Positions 34,330 to 45,044 of a stretch of 64,000 nucleotides of DNA are shown here, one piece after another (position 1 is the stretch's first letter; each line of letters begins with the position of its first letter). The DNA comes from Mixophyes australis (Eukaryota; Chordata; Amphibia; Anura; Limnodynastidae), in assembly GCA_036250195.1 (NCBI GenBank), contig JAVHZZ010000003.1:333957875-334021874 (forward strand), given 5' to 3'. Position numbers and translations under genes: made by a program. The notes under the pieces were generated by a model that saw only the letters and a program-made list of their open reading frames with translations, was not told where the DNA came from and searched no databases.

Positions 34330-35465
34330 AATAAATTGTTACAATAATTCATCACTAATCACAAAAGGTATATATATATTTGTGGGCTTTTGTTTGTCCA
34401 CCCACCTCTTGAGGATTGACCACAAGTTCTCGCTGGGTTTAAGGTCTGGGGAGTTTCCTGGCCATGGACCCAAAATGTTGATATTTTGATCACTGAGCCA
34501 CTTAGTTATCACTTTTGCCTTATGGCAAACTGTTCTTGGATGGTTGGGAGAAGTTGCTCTTGGAGGATGTTTTGGTACCATTCTTTATTCTTGGCTGTGT
34601 TCTTAGGCAAAATTATGAGTGAGCCCACTCCCTTTCCTGAGAATCAACCCCACACATGAATGTTCTCAGGATGCTTTACTGTTGGCATGACACATGTCAA
34701 TGACTAATGGAAGCGCTCACCTTTCCTTCTCCGGACAGGCGTTTTTCCAGATGCCCCAAACAATCTGAAAGGGGATTCATCAGAGAAAATGTCTTTACCC
34801 CAGTCCTCAGCAGTCCCATCCCTGTACCTTTTGCAGAATATCAGTCTCTCCCTGATGATTTTCCTGACTTCTTTGCTGGCATTCTTGACTCCAGGCCATC
34901 CTCCAAAAGTCTTCGCCTCACTGTGCGTACAGATGCACTCACACCTGCCTGCTGTCATTCCTGAGCAAGCTCTGCACTGGTGGTGCCCGATCCCGCAGCT
35001 GAATCAATTTTAGGGGATGGTCCTGGCGCTTGCTGGACGTTCTTGGGTGCCCTGAAGCCTTCTTCACAACTATTGAATGTCTCTCCTTGACGTCTAGGTA
35101 ACCATGGTTAACAGAGGAAGCACCACCCTCCTTTTAAAGCTTCCAGTCTGTTATTCTAACTCAGTCAGCATGACAGAGTGATCTCCAGCCTTGTCCTTTA
35201 GAACACTCTCACCTGTGTTAACGAGAGAATCACTGACCTGTTGTCAGCTGGTCCTTTTGTGGCAGGGCTGAAATGCAATGGAAATGTTGTTTTTGGGATA
35301 AAGTTCACTGTTATGGTAAAGAGGAACTTTAAAATGAATTTTAATTAATCTGATCACTCTTCATGACATTCTGGAGTATATACAAATTGCCATCATAAAA
35401 ACTGAGGCAGCAGACTTTGTGAAAAATAATATTTGTGTCATTCTCAAAACTTTTGGCAATGACTG
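34330..35465 (-). pseudogene. Tc1-like DNA transposon, transposase remnant
   Basis: The minus strand encodes, in broken frames, KEVRKIIRERLIFCKRYRD and DWGKDIFSDESPFRLFG (first catalytic Asp region, 34704-34958), then LGPWPGNSPDLKPSENLWSI (final DDE glutamate region, 34339-34581). The middle, around 34585-34700, is frameshifted. The 5' terminal repeat lies at the right: on the minus strand CAGTCATTGCCAAAAG begins at 35465, preceded by the TA target. The 3' terminal repeat was not found to the left, so that end is missing. The open pieces are too broken to give enzyme. Confidence 0.92.
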
Positions 35466-35661
35466 TATATGGTCCTAGTCATTTCAGTAAACATATATTT
35501 TCTTTAGATAACAAGAATAAAAACCAAACAAAAAAAAAAAATACATGGAGAGAGACAAGAGATACATGTAGAGGATTGGTATGTCCTTTAAATCCATTGT
35601 GTATGACAACACTCCAGACAAATGCCTAAGGGATCTCTTTTCCTACACCATGATGTTCTGC

Positions 35662-35990
35662 ATGGGCTAGTGTCAGTATCTGCCTGCACCTGCACTGCAG
35701 AATTGCCCGAGGATGCTGCTTTGCCTCTGCAACTTCTGTCTACTGGACTAATATTAAACCCTGTTTATTGTGTCAGGCCTGCAATACCTCTGGCTTGCCA
35801 GAGTTGCTGCTATTGTTCTATTGCTTTTTCACTCACTAGCAGGAGTTAATCTTCTGCTCCTGGTTAATCTCTGCACCTGTGTCTCTGCCTATTAATGCCT
35901 GCTTCCCACAGTGCACCTTGCTGGTCATTGTTGTTTTTGTTCTTGTTCCCTTGGTCTTTTCAGTAAAACTGTTATGTTTTTTCATCATAC
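35662..35990 (+). mobile_element. LTR family C, plus-strand fragment
   Basis: This reads GTCAGTATCTGCCTGCACC, CTGCAGAATTGCC, TGCTGCTATTGTTC, AGTTAATCTTCTGCTCC and CACCTTGCTGGTCATTGTTG, the order found on the minus strand at 29.4-30.0 kb. It also shares CCTGCAATACCTCTGG and CCAGAGTTGCTGCT with family B, linking B and C. Confidence 0.6.
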
Positions 35991-36320
35991 TTCAGGCTTC
36001 AACACGTGAAGTGTTTTTCATGAATATTAAGGCCCTTATCTTTAATAGAGGATATTTTCAGTATATATCTAGCATGTGTCATGATAAATGCAGAAACAGG
36101 AGTTTTTGGTGGGGATCAATTGACAACAGTAGTGTCTGTAGGGAGTGTATGCATACCTCTACCTCGGCCAAAAGAGAAGTTCGGCAGAGGGTAGGTGACA
36201 AATAGCTGAAACAGAGCAACCCAAATTGTAAGCCTTGTGAAGCAGGAACCAAAGACCTAGAGGAAGGGTGGGGGTGGGGACAAAGACAAAAGGATAAAGA
36301 GTAGAGAAAGGAAAAAAAAT

Positions 36321-36321
<1 letters not shown>

Positions 36322-36362
<41 letters not shown>
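36322..36362. repeat. (AT)n microsatellite
   Basis: An uninterrupted run of about 20 AT dinucleotides precedes the Helitron-like segment. Confidence 0.95.
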
Positions 36363-36366
<4 letters not shown>

Positions 36367-36872
36367 AGAAGTTTGTTTGTATGTTGGTGAATATCCTCAC
36401 CACTCCTGCACTGATTGGGAGGAAACCAATGCGAGGTGGTCCAGTTGGGTCTTTACCAGGTTCTAGAGGGGTTAGGGCCCTGATCGGACCTCCCGTTGGT
36501 GTACGCTGGGCAGAACTGTGACCTGGGGAGCCTGTTCTGAGCCTTCCACTAGATTGATTTGAATGAAAACTTCACAGTCTGGTAACATTTGATCCCAGAA
36601 GACATATTAGGGGGTTGAGGTCCCAGACGGACCACCCGTTGGTGAACGCTGGCTAGTTCTTTGACCCAGGGAGCCTGTTCTGGGTCTTCACTGGATGTAT
36701 TTGGATGATATCTAATATAACAACAAAAATAACACAGGCAGCCACCTCATGGGTGTGTTGGAAGGGCTGCTAAACTGCTAATTATTTTTAAAATGTTGAC
36801 AGTTACATCCAACTCATTGATAAACTAATAACTTGAAGACTTAAACCCTGGCAACGCGGGGTACTTCAACTT
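36363..36872 (+). mobile_element. Helitron-like non-autonomous segment
   Basis: Two diverged tandem units contain TAGGGCCCTGATCGGACCTC / TGAGGTCCCAGACGGACCAC, then CCGTTGGTGTACGCTGG / CCGTTGGTGAACGCTGG, then GGGAGCCTGTTCTG. The right end, AAACCCTGGCAACGCGGGGT at 36844, resembles the short GC hairpin preceding the CTRR end of many vertebrate Helitrons; here the terminus is decayed to ACTTG. No Rep/helicase coding is present. Confidence 0.6.
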
Positions 36873-37568
36873 GTGATAAAATACACATATAACAAACCCT
36901 ATGAAAATATTTTACTCTGAAACCCATGTGTTCAAGGGGCAATCATGGTCAAAAAAAATTCTGGTGAAATGGTGACAGCAAAAAAAACTGGGGAGTAATG
37001 GACAATTATAACTAAGTCTTAAAAAATTGGTAAAAATTCTAACAACGGTATAACATATTATAAGCAAAAGCCCACTTATGAAAGCTATATTTCCTGAATC
37101 CAGTCTATGGTAGAAATGTAAGCAGGCATTGTAATTAGTTGATCAGACAGAACCAATAAAAAGGCTTTGCTGCTACTGTTAAACTGGTAGATAAACTAAT
37201 CAAATAAAACATGTGGAAATACTAGCTTGGGAATAGGAAACCTAGAACATAGCGTTCAGGTTTAGGGAAGGATAAAGGGGAATTTGAACTCTCAGCTAAG
37301 GGAATCTTGGAAGTGGCAAGGCTGAGATCAGGGCTGAGTTGGTATGAGGTAATTATTCATCTCTTAATCAAATCATCTCTAGTCCAACTCAAGTTCCCTG
37401 GAAGCATAAGAGTTCAAAACAAAACACATCTTCCAACTGGGCATCTTGTACCCATTGGCCTAATGGATCTAATAGAGGAGAGCTCTGCAGTTAAACTTTG
37501 AAGAATCTCACTCCAGGAGGTAAAAGCAGCAGTTGAATCAAATAATGTCCGCTGATCTCTGTTCCTTC
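36873..37568. other. Unannotated stretch
   Basis: This is AT-rich sequence without recognisable coding or repeats, ending at the start of LTR-A copy 2. Confidence 0.45.
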
Positions 37569-38397
37569 TGTCGAAGTTCAATAATTGGATGAAGGCATTC
37601 TAATTTAATACATATCGATTGTAATAGTTTTCTGTGCAATTGCTATTCGTACGCTATGCCATACCAGGTTTAATTACGCAATCGCACAAGTAAACAATGC
37701 AAATACACTTGCACTCACACTTCCATTTGTAAATAGTTCAATTTTAATAAAGTTCCAACTTTTTTCTTTTATTTTTAGGAATTAGAGATTATTTACACAA
37801 ATTTAAACCTACATTAAAGGTACTTATGGTTCAGGTCCTAAGAAATGTATGGTGTTTGACCTTATATTAATCCACATTTTACCAGCAGGAATCCGGTATA
37901 ATTGGATAAGCGATCGCACATAGCAATCGCTAGTTATAAATAGTATAAGATTAATTTTCAAAAGTACTCTGTTAATGGGTTAGTTTAAACCCCGATTTTT
38001 GTCGGGAAGACACATATGCAGCTGTTGGAGTGAGTTGCCCTCGCCTTTGGAGAAGTATTGTTTGAACTGACCTATGACCAGCATTCTACTGCAATATCAT
38101 AAACCCTGAACCAACGAAGAACTCTTAGTTAACTTTGTGTACATTGTGATATCATCACTGTTTTTATCTCAACTTAAACTGCATAAAAAACCACTGGACA
38201 TTATCACTCACACTCTTTGACCACAGACTTCAGGATTGAATGACTGTTATTGGATCCAGTGCGCAAGCGTAATGTATTCTTGTAATTTTTTATACTGTGA
38301 TATATTGTTCCTATTAAATTTCTTTGTGCATTGGAACCACATTAATCGCATTGGACAATCTTTATTAGTGATGATAGAAACGGACATAACACTTTGA
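37569..38397 (+). mobile_element. Solo LTR-like element, family A, copy 2
   Basis: This begins TGTCGAAGTTC and parallels 25535-26416: TAATTGGATGAA, GCGATCGCAC, GTTAGTTTAAAC, ACTGACCTATGACC, CACAGACTTCAGGA and TTGGAACCACATTAATCGC. A TATTAAATTTC stretch replaces the AATAAA of copy 1. No target duplication is evident and no internal coding follows. Confidence 0.65.
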
Positions 38398-38680
38398 AAC
38401 TACTACATGTCGTTTCCGTCATTGGACTGTTTCCCATCTCTGAGACAGGGGTATGAGTGGAGGGAGAGGATCTAGTGAGTGGAATGTGTTTGACCATTCA
38501 GAAAGATCCATTTTAATAAGACCTAAGGTGTCACAGAAGAGGGTCAGGTCAGTTGGATCAATAAATGTAATCAATTTGCTATTGTGAAGATGTTCATGGG
38601 GAAATCCCACTTTTGTACTTCATATAATGTTTTCTTAGTTCATCCATTAAGGATGGATGAACTAAGTACAGGTTTTAATA

Positions 38681-38762
38681 TATCATCATCATTATCATCA
38701 TCAGCTATTTATATAGCGTCACTAATTCCGCAGTGCTGTACAGAAGCAACAGAAGTTCTCTT
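38681..38762 (-). mobile_element. V-SINE/HE1-like SINE, 3' tail only
   Basis: On the plus strand this reads ATCATCATCATTATCATCATC, CTATTTATATAGCGTCAC, TAATTCCGCAGTGCTGTAC, the reverse complement of the tail of the SINE at 54741-55074. Confidence 0.7.
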
Positions 38763-39410
38763 TGAACAAATAAGGTGCCCAATGTCAACACTCAGCTCTT
38801 AATGCAGTAAGGTTAGGGTTTGGGTCCTGTTCATTTACCTTGACAGGGATAATGTTGATTGATGTGGGTTTCTGTGCAGCAGTGTTTTATAGGGACTCAC
38901 CCAACCAGAGATGGATAAGACCCAAACAGCTGCACTGGTGTCTTAAATGAGTCTCAAAACCGCTGTCTTTTTCCTCCATCCAAACCTGCATTGCCACAAT
39001 ATAGATATAGCAGGGGCTTAGCTCTCTAGTGGTCAACCATATTGGCGATCAATGGGAGAAAGCCTGCAAAAACACCCTCCTCCCTTCATTGTCTGCTCCG
39101 AAGTCTTTCAATTCCCAAAGCCTTCTCTAGTTTGCCCATCTGGTGGCTGTCGTCCACCTCTCCTGTGTCAAACACCATTGGTGATACAAGTATGTGGTAG
39201 GGTGTGCCTACAACTGATTTATGCAGCGTCTTGCTTGGCAACATGCAGCTGGGCTGCCTCCACCTTTCCACATGTGCCAGCAGCTGGTAGCTCTAGGACT
39301 TCCTCGTCCAGGGGACCTTGGCCACACTTCTTGGTGACTGTGGGCAGGGCCGGATTAAGACACTGTAGGCCCCTGGGCTAGGGGTACTGTGAGGCCCCAT
39401 TTGTCAAGCG

Positions 39411-39469
39411 ACTTATGCCTAATCCGATATTATTGGGGTCTCCCTAGTAATATCGGATTGGGCATAAGT
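39411..39469. repeat. 22-bp-arm hairpin
   Basis: ACTTATGCCTAATCCGATATTA (39411-39432) pairs with its reverse complement at 39448-39469 with one mismatch across a 15-base loop. It lies inside the hAT near its left end. Confidence 0.85.
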
Positions 39470-39669
39470 AGTTTGAGCTGTGTTTCTTTTAATATAACAA
39501 ATCAGTATTTTCAAAATGCCAAAAAAAAGTTAAATACAAAATGTTATTATTTTGGGGCTATTGTGTGTGAATGCAAGGGAATCACTATATACATGGTGAT
39601 TTCTTAATCCATTTACACATATTAAACTATATATTTTTTCTCTTATCTTTTAGCCTTTTTGTTATTCAT

Positions 39670-40610
39670 GATCTACCCCACCCCAGTCATGATAAGCTCC
39701 CAAAAGTGCCAGCCATCCTGCTGCAATTCTCTCCCACCCCTCCCCCCCAGTCATGATAAGCTCCCAACAGTTCCAGCCATGCCTACAATGATCTCCCCCA
39801 GTGCCACTGTGCCAGCCCAGCCCTCCTGCAATTATCTCCCCAACAGTGCACACTGTGCCAGCCAGCCCCCAACCCCCCCATGCAAATATCTCCCCCAAAA
39901 GTGCACACTGTGCCAACCAGCCCCCAACCCCCCCTGCAAAAATCTACCCCAAAAGTGCACACTGTGCCAGCCAGCCCCCAACCTCCCCTCCTGCAATTAT
40001 CTCCCCCAACAATGCACACTGTGCCAGACAGCCCCCAAACAGCCCCCCTGCAATTATGTCCCCCAGAAGAGCACACTGTGCCAGCCAGCCCCCAACACCC
40101 CCTGTAATTTTCTCCCCCACAATGCACACTATGCGTGCCAGCCAGCCCCCAACCATCCCCCCTGTAATTATCTCCCCCACAATGCGTGCCAGCCAGCCAG
40201 CCCCCAACCCTCCCTGTAATTATCTCCCCCACAATGCGTGCCAGCCAGCCCCCAACCCCTCCCTGTAATTATCTCTCCCACAATGCGTGCCAGTCAGCCC
40301 CCACCCCTTGTAATTCTCTACCCCTAAAATAGAATGTACAGCCAGCCAGCCCCCAACCCCCACTGTAAATATCTCCCCTACAATGCGTGCCAGCTAGCCC
40401 CCAACCACCCCCCTGTAATTATCTTCCCCACAATGCACACTATGCGTACCAGCCATCCCCCAACCCCCCCTGTAATTATCTCCCCCACAATGCATGCCAG
40501 CCAGCCCCCAACCCCCCCACACTGTAATTATCTCCCCCACAATGCGTGCCAGTCAGCCCCCCCAACCCCTTGTAATTCTCTATCCCTAAAATAGAATGTA
40601 CAGCCAGCCC
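39670..40610 (+). repeat. C-rich minisatellite inside the hAT
   Basis: About 14-16 units of 50-65 bases contain GCCAGCCAGCCCCCAACC, CCCTGCAATTATCTCCCCC and ACAATGCACACTGTG variants. Later units change GCACACTGTG to GCGTGCC and TGCAATTAT to TGTAATTAT, and shorten. Long proline-rich frames of 155 and 186 codons on the plus strand and glycine-rich ones on the minus strand are by-products. Confidence 0.92.
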
Positions 40611-40687
40611 CCATGACCGAGCACTTACCTCAGTCTTCAATGCTGTTCTCCCCAGCTCACTCCCTGCTGCCTGCCTGTAGTGTCTGT

Positions 40688-40790
40688 TCCGCGGTGCTCA
40701 TTAATCTCCTTAGTAAGGAGATCTCGTGAGAGTGAGACAGTCTCACTCTCACGAGATCTCCTTACTAAGGAGATTAATGAGCACCGCGGA
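40688..40790. repeat. Perfect palindrome, 51-bp arms, 1-base centre
   Basis: The left arm at 40688-40738 and right arm at 40740-40790 are exact reverse complements around A40739. The arms contain CCGCGGTGCTCATTAATCTC and GAGATCTCGTGAGAGTGAGA. The homologous core of 11916-12278 is a less perfect palindrome. Confidence 0.95.
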
Positions 40791-41219
40791 TGGACCATTG
40801 CCTGGCTGCAGCCTGTCATTTCAGGTGAGTGACGTCACCTGCTTCATTTAGTAGGAGTCGCCGACCGAGGTACAGGCTGTAGCACGGCCGGCGGCTCGCT
40901 ACAGCTGTACATTTAAAAAAATTACTTTCAAGAAAGGGCCCCACGGATGCCCGAGGCCCCTGGGCTGTAGCCCAGTTAGACCTCGGGTTAATCCGGCCCT
41001 GACTGTGGGGTAGGGGGAGCCTCGTCATGTAGCCGGATAGTAATATCAACTAGCCTAGCTCTTGATAGATGAGTCTGCCTTAAGCTCGTAAGTCATGCCC
41101 CCCTCCCCAATTTCACAATATTTTAATATCAGTATCAAATTCTCCATGCACAAACTGTCTAGCAAAAACAATTTCAAACATTGACTCTACTTTAACTACT
41201 ATTTGAAGATCCAGTATTA

Positions 41220-41551
41220 GGGCCTGATTCATTAAGGATTTTAAATGAAGAAAATCCTTATTTCAGTCTCCTGGACAAAACCATGTTACAATGCAAGGGG
41301 TGCAAATGAGTGTTCTGTTTTGCACATAACTTAAATACTGACTGTTTTTTCATGTAACACACAAATACTTGATAGCTTATTTGTACACTGAAATTTAAAG
41401 TTGATATGTGTGTGTTACATGAAAAAACAGTCAGTATTTAACTTATCTGCAAAACAGAAACTCATTTGCAGCCTTTGTATTGTAACATGGTTTTGTCCAG
41501 GAGACTGAAATAAGGATCCTCTCCATTTAAGATCCTTAATGAATCAGGCCC
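41220..41551. mobile_element. MITE, family 'GGCCTGATTC', TTA target
   Basis: Ends GGGCCTGATTCATTAAGGAT and ATCCTTAATGAATCAGGCCC are perfect inverted repeats flanked by TTA (41217-41219, 41552-41554). The whole 332 bp forms a long hairpin: CTCCTGGACAAAACCATG pairs with CATGGTTTTGTCCAGGAG. It is a typical PIF/Harbinger MITE and the best-preserved of three copies. Confidence 0.95.
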
Positions 41552-41989
41552 TTAGTTCATATTATTACTTATATAACTCTACCCAATTATGCAACACTTT
41601 ACAGAGGATATTTAATCACTCACATCTGTCCCTGTCCTATTGGAGCTTACAGTCTAAATGATCTACTACAGAAACACATACACTAGGAATCATTTTTGAA
41701 GCAGTCAATTAACCTACAAGCAGGGGTCTTTCAAGTAATTAGTGGACCTGTGTACAAGATTAGTGCATCCCCAAAATATATACCTGTCATTTTTGAATGT
41801 AAATCGGGACAGAGGGCCAAAGTGTGCCAACTTTGTGGCAATACATGCTTGAGAAGGAAGTATGGTCACAATATGTGAGCGCATTCTACATCCCCCAGGG
41901 GTGTCTCTAGCTCTTCGGAAATGCTAGGCCGCCCCCAGCCTTGCCCCCTCACCTAAAAAAAAACCCTTCAATCCCATGCAGCATTGAAA

Positions 41990-42215
41990 GGCGATCACTT
42001 AGTGGGACCTATCTTCCAACTGTCCCTGAATCGGGGCAAAAGTCCTTTTACAGAGGACTCTCAGGACAATACCCTCGAATGGGGACTGTCCTGAAACAAT
42101 CAATACAGATGGCAAACTGTACTACTTTCTCCTACCTGTTCTTGCAGCTTTAACAACCTTCTGCTTAAAGTCTATTACTCTTTGACGGGATCCTGGAGTG
42201 CTTGGACCCTGATTG
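41990..42215 (+). repeat. Shared interspersed module (CCAACTGTCCCTGA type)
   Basis: This contains TTCCAACTGTCCCTGAATC, CTCCTACCTGTTCTTGCAG and GGATCCTGGAGTGCTTGGACC. The same order is seen near 55.7 kb (plus), and at 24.85 and 2.1 kb (minus). Class unknown. Confidence 0.5.
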
Positions 42216-42970
42216 GAAAACGTATAGGTATTATTCACCTCCTGTAAAGCTGAGCAACAAGGGACGCTTCCTCCCAACATTAAATCTATTACACCCACAG
42301 TTAATAATGACCCCCCTCCACTAGCCCTACTTTTAAATTATTATCCTACACATTTAATACAAAGCACACGCATAGTCCCTACAATATATTAATAGCCCTC
42401 ATCAAACCCAAAATTACATTAATATCTATAACTTTACAAAACAGAGTCCCCATAGTAAACTAAAAGCACCCACCAGCTGCTACATTACATGAATAGCCCC
42501 CCACATTAAATTGTTAAAAAACTACATATTTATTTTATAACATGATCAAATACATTTCACCATGGTATTCAAAATGTACTTCTTTGGTAGTGCTGGTTTA
42601 CTTTGGTTCACATCTGTTGTTAATCACCTCCCATCATTATCTCACTTAATAACCCCCACCTGTGATTCATTACACTGCCCTTCTCATTCAGCCCCTTACC
42701 CCTGTTGTTCATCATATCCAAGCAAACACCATCCCACTTCACTATCTTCCTCACTCGACACATGTTCTCATTTCATACCCACTCTCTATCCCCTCTTCTT
42801 CCCACCACCTTGTTAAACTTTTTTTCCTTCCACTCTCCACAATCATGAAACCCTCACCCTCTTCATTCCCCCCTCCTTTCCAATCGCTTAGTTTAAATAC
42901 ACAGTGGGATCACTTGTCATTTGTGTGTCTCTCCCTCCTTGACATCATACGGTGGCTTCCAGTCACTAAG
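42216..42970. other. C/T-rich noncoding stretch
   Basis: Cytosine-rich sequence around 42250-42900 gives plus frames of 84 and 158 codons with no domain. The last part, before the L2 tail at 42973, contains TGGCTTCCAGTCACTAAG, which may be a scrap of L2 coding (WLPV). Confidence 0.35.
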
Positions 42971-42972
42971 CG

Positions 42973-43115
42973 TCATCATCATCATAATCAACATTTATTT
43001 ATATTGCACCAGCAAATTCCAAAGTGCTTTACAATTGGGAACAAACACAGTAATAAAACAATACTGGGAATTATACAGAGATGTGAGAGGGCCCTGCCCA
43101 CAAGTTTAAACTCTA
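42973..43115 (-). mobile_element. 5'-truncated L2-like LINE, 3' end only
   Basis: This reads TCATCATCATCATAATCAAC, TTTATTTATATTGCACCAGC, AAATTCCAAAGTGCTTTAC, GGGCCCTGCCCACAAG. It has the same order as the copies at 9958 and 19551. Confidence 0.82.
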
Positions 43116-43339
43116 TTAAACATTGGAAGTTTAGATGAGTTAAAGTGCTACATATTGCATTTTGGTCCACTAATAGACAGGGACCTTGATGAGTGGTGAC
43201 CTAATCACTATCGTCAGTGACAGTGCTTCATCATTGAACAAGGCAACAGGTGGCGATGGGCCCACCCCACAAGTGCAGGGTGGGCCCATGAGTCAAGGGG
43301 ATGGTATGAGGACCCCTTGATTCATGGGTCTGTGTAACC

Positions 43340-43440
43340 CACAAAACAAGGTGGAGAACATGCAAACTCCACACAGATAGTGTTCTGGTTGGAATGAAAA
43401 CCATGGAGCCTGAGCTGTCAGGCAGCAATGCTAACCATGT
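43340..43440 (-). mobile_element. V-SINE/HE1-like SINE, 5' fragment
   Basis: GTGGAGAACATGCAAACTCC, ACACAGATAG and GGCAGCAATGCTAACCATG are the reverse complement of the SINE head and central domain. Confidence 0.65.
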
Positions 43441-44473
43441 TTTCCATTTTTACTTAATAGTGGCAAACACTCGATTAACAAAAATATTAAAAAAGTTGCT
43501 CCAAGATAGATATCGACTAGCAAAATGATCTTTAGTAAAAATAATTTTAAAACTGACATTCTTTTAGTTGATAAACTACTTTTTAAAAACATTAAGGGCA
43601 TTTTAAACACAAATTTTAAAAACACAGCTGCTTTAAATATTGTGGTTATTTTATATTACGTTAATACTAAGTAATATTTTACTATACTTTCACTCCATGT
43701 TTATAGAATGCAGCTATTAGAGTTCCTAAGGTGATTTAAAATGTTATCAGCATGCCGCAAATAAAATTGGTAAGAGCTGGAGAAAATGGGTGACTGCTTA
43801 TCTACAATTCTCTTCTCGCCGCACTATATTATGCCCAAATCAAGCCTCCTCTGTAAATCACAAGTCTATTGAAAATGACATAATAACAAGGTTTGCTAAA
43901 TCCTTGATTCCTTCTGAATAGACTGTATTGCTTTATAATTACCTTGGTTATAAACTAATTGGTGGTGTGAATGGTAAGTGTTGAGTCAGCAATTCTTAAC
44001 TAACAGTCAGTAATTCCTTTGTGACACTTTCTGTTCTACATGGTCAGAAGGACTTTCTGCAACCGTTTCAAAATTTATTCCACTTCCTGACAAAAATTCA
44101 GAGATTTGGTAATGAATCAAAAATGTGTTCATTGGAACATAAGCGATAAAGTAGTTATTTGGGAGCTATTATTTATGTTAAAGGGACATTATTAAGAAAA
44201 TTGTGTATAGTTAAGTTTGCATAAGCATCACTTTAGCTTATACTTTACCTAAACTTTTTTCCCTAAAATTCTTCATAGTTCTTTTTCTCCCTTATGACAC
44301 TAAAATCTGCCTCTCTGTAACTGAAATCTTCTCATTCAGCAAGCAGCCATTTTATAAGTCTGTGAGACCTATAAGTGCAGTTTAGTGAAACCACCTATTT
44401 TCAAGCTGCCACATTTACTAAAGGTAGAATTGCAACAAAACTGCCTGTCATGATCTTGCCTTCCAGAGACTAA
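43441..44473. other. Unannotated stretch
   Basis: I see no coding domain, repeat family or RNA gene in this AT-rich sequence. Confidence 0.45.
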
Positions 44474-44552
44474 GGGGTAAATTTATCAAACTGCAAGTGT
44501 CCGTCGGGTTTGAAAAGTGGAGATGTTGCCTATAGCATCCAATCAGGTTCTA
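44474..44552 (+). mobile_element. Half copy of the hairpin MITE
   Basis: GGGGTAAATTTATCAAACTG, GGGTTTGAAAAGTGGAGATG and TTGCCTATAGCATCCAATCA match one arm of 31095-31263. It runs directly into the next MITE, suggesting that insertion removed or displaced the other half. Confidence 0.78.
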
Positions 44553-45044
44553 GGGCTTGATTCATTAAGGATCTTAACTTAAGAAACTTCTTATTTCAGT
44601 CTCCTGGACAAAACCATGTTACAATGCAAGGGGTGCAAATTAATATTCTGTTTTGCACATAAGTTAAATACTGAATGTTTTTCATGTAGCACACAAATAC
44701 TTGATAACTTATTTGTACCCTGAAATTTAAAGTTGATATTTGTGTGCTACATGAAAAAACAGTCAGTATTTAACTTATGTGCAAAGCAGAATACTAATTT
44801 GCAGGGCAAATTAGTTTATTATTTTGCACATAATTTAAATACTGGCTATTTTTTTTATGTAGCACACAAATACTTGATAGTTTTATTTTTACATTGAAAT
44901 TTAAAGTTGATCTAGGACATGCCCTATCCCAACTATAAATCTGCCCCACATTTTAAATTTACCTCCCCCTCCAATGCAACATGGTTTGCCAAGGTGTAAA
45001 GTTACTACTTATTTATGCTTTGCTCTCCTTAATGACTCATTCCC
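44553..45044. mobile_element. MITE, family 'GGCCTGATTC', enlarged copy
   Basis: The start GGGCTTGATTCATTAAGGAT and end CTTAATGACTCATTCCC are decayed inverted ends. The interior resembles 41220-41551 but carries an extra block, with a second GCACATAATTTAAATACTGG and GTAGCACACAAATACTTGAT after 44800, making it about 490 bp. Confidence 0.75.

Larger units (their letters stand above)
39345..41001. mobile_element. Non-autonomous hAT with minisatellite and palindrome, 1.66 kb
   Basis: Ends CAGGGCCGGATTAA and TTAATCCGGCCCTG are perfectly inverted and flanked by perfect 8-bp duplications ACTGTGGG (39337-39344, 41002-41009). The right part (GGGCCCCACGGATGCCCGAG, CCCTGGGCTGTAGCCCAGTTAG) matches 12214-12260, so both elements belong to one family. 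Between the ends lie a 22-bp-arm hairpin (39411-39469), a long minisatellite and a near-perfect 103-bp palindrome. Confidence 0.95.

Noticed and set aside
39659..40268. Proline-rich frames of 155-186 codons and glycine-rich opposite frames
   Set aside because: Products of the C-rich minisatellite inside a hAT; open in several frames at once.
42662..43138. 158-codon plus frame
   Set aside because: Runs from C/T-rich noncoding sequence into an antisense L2 tail; no domain.
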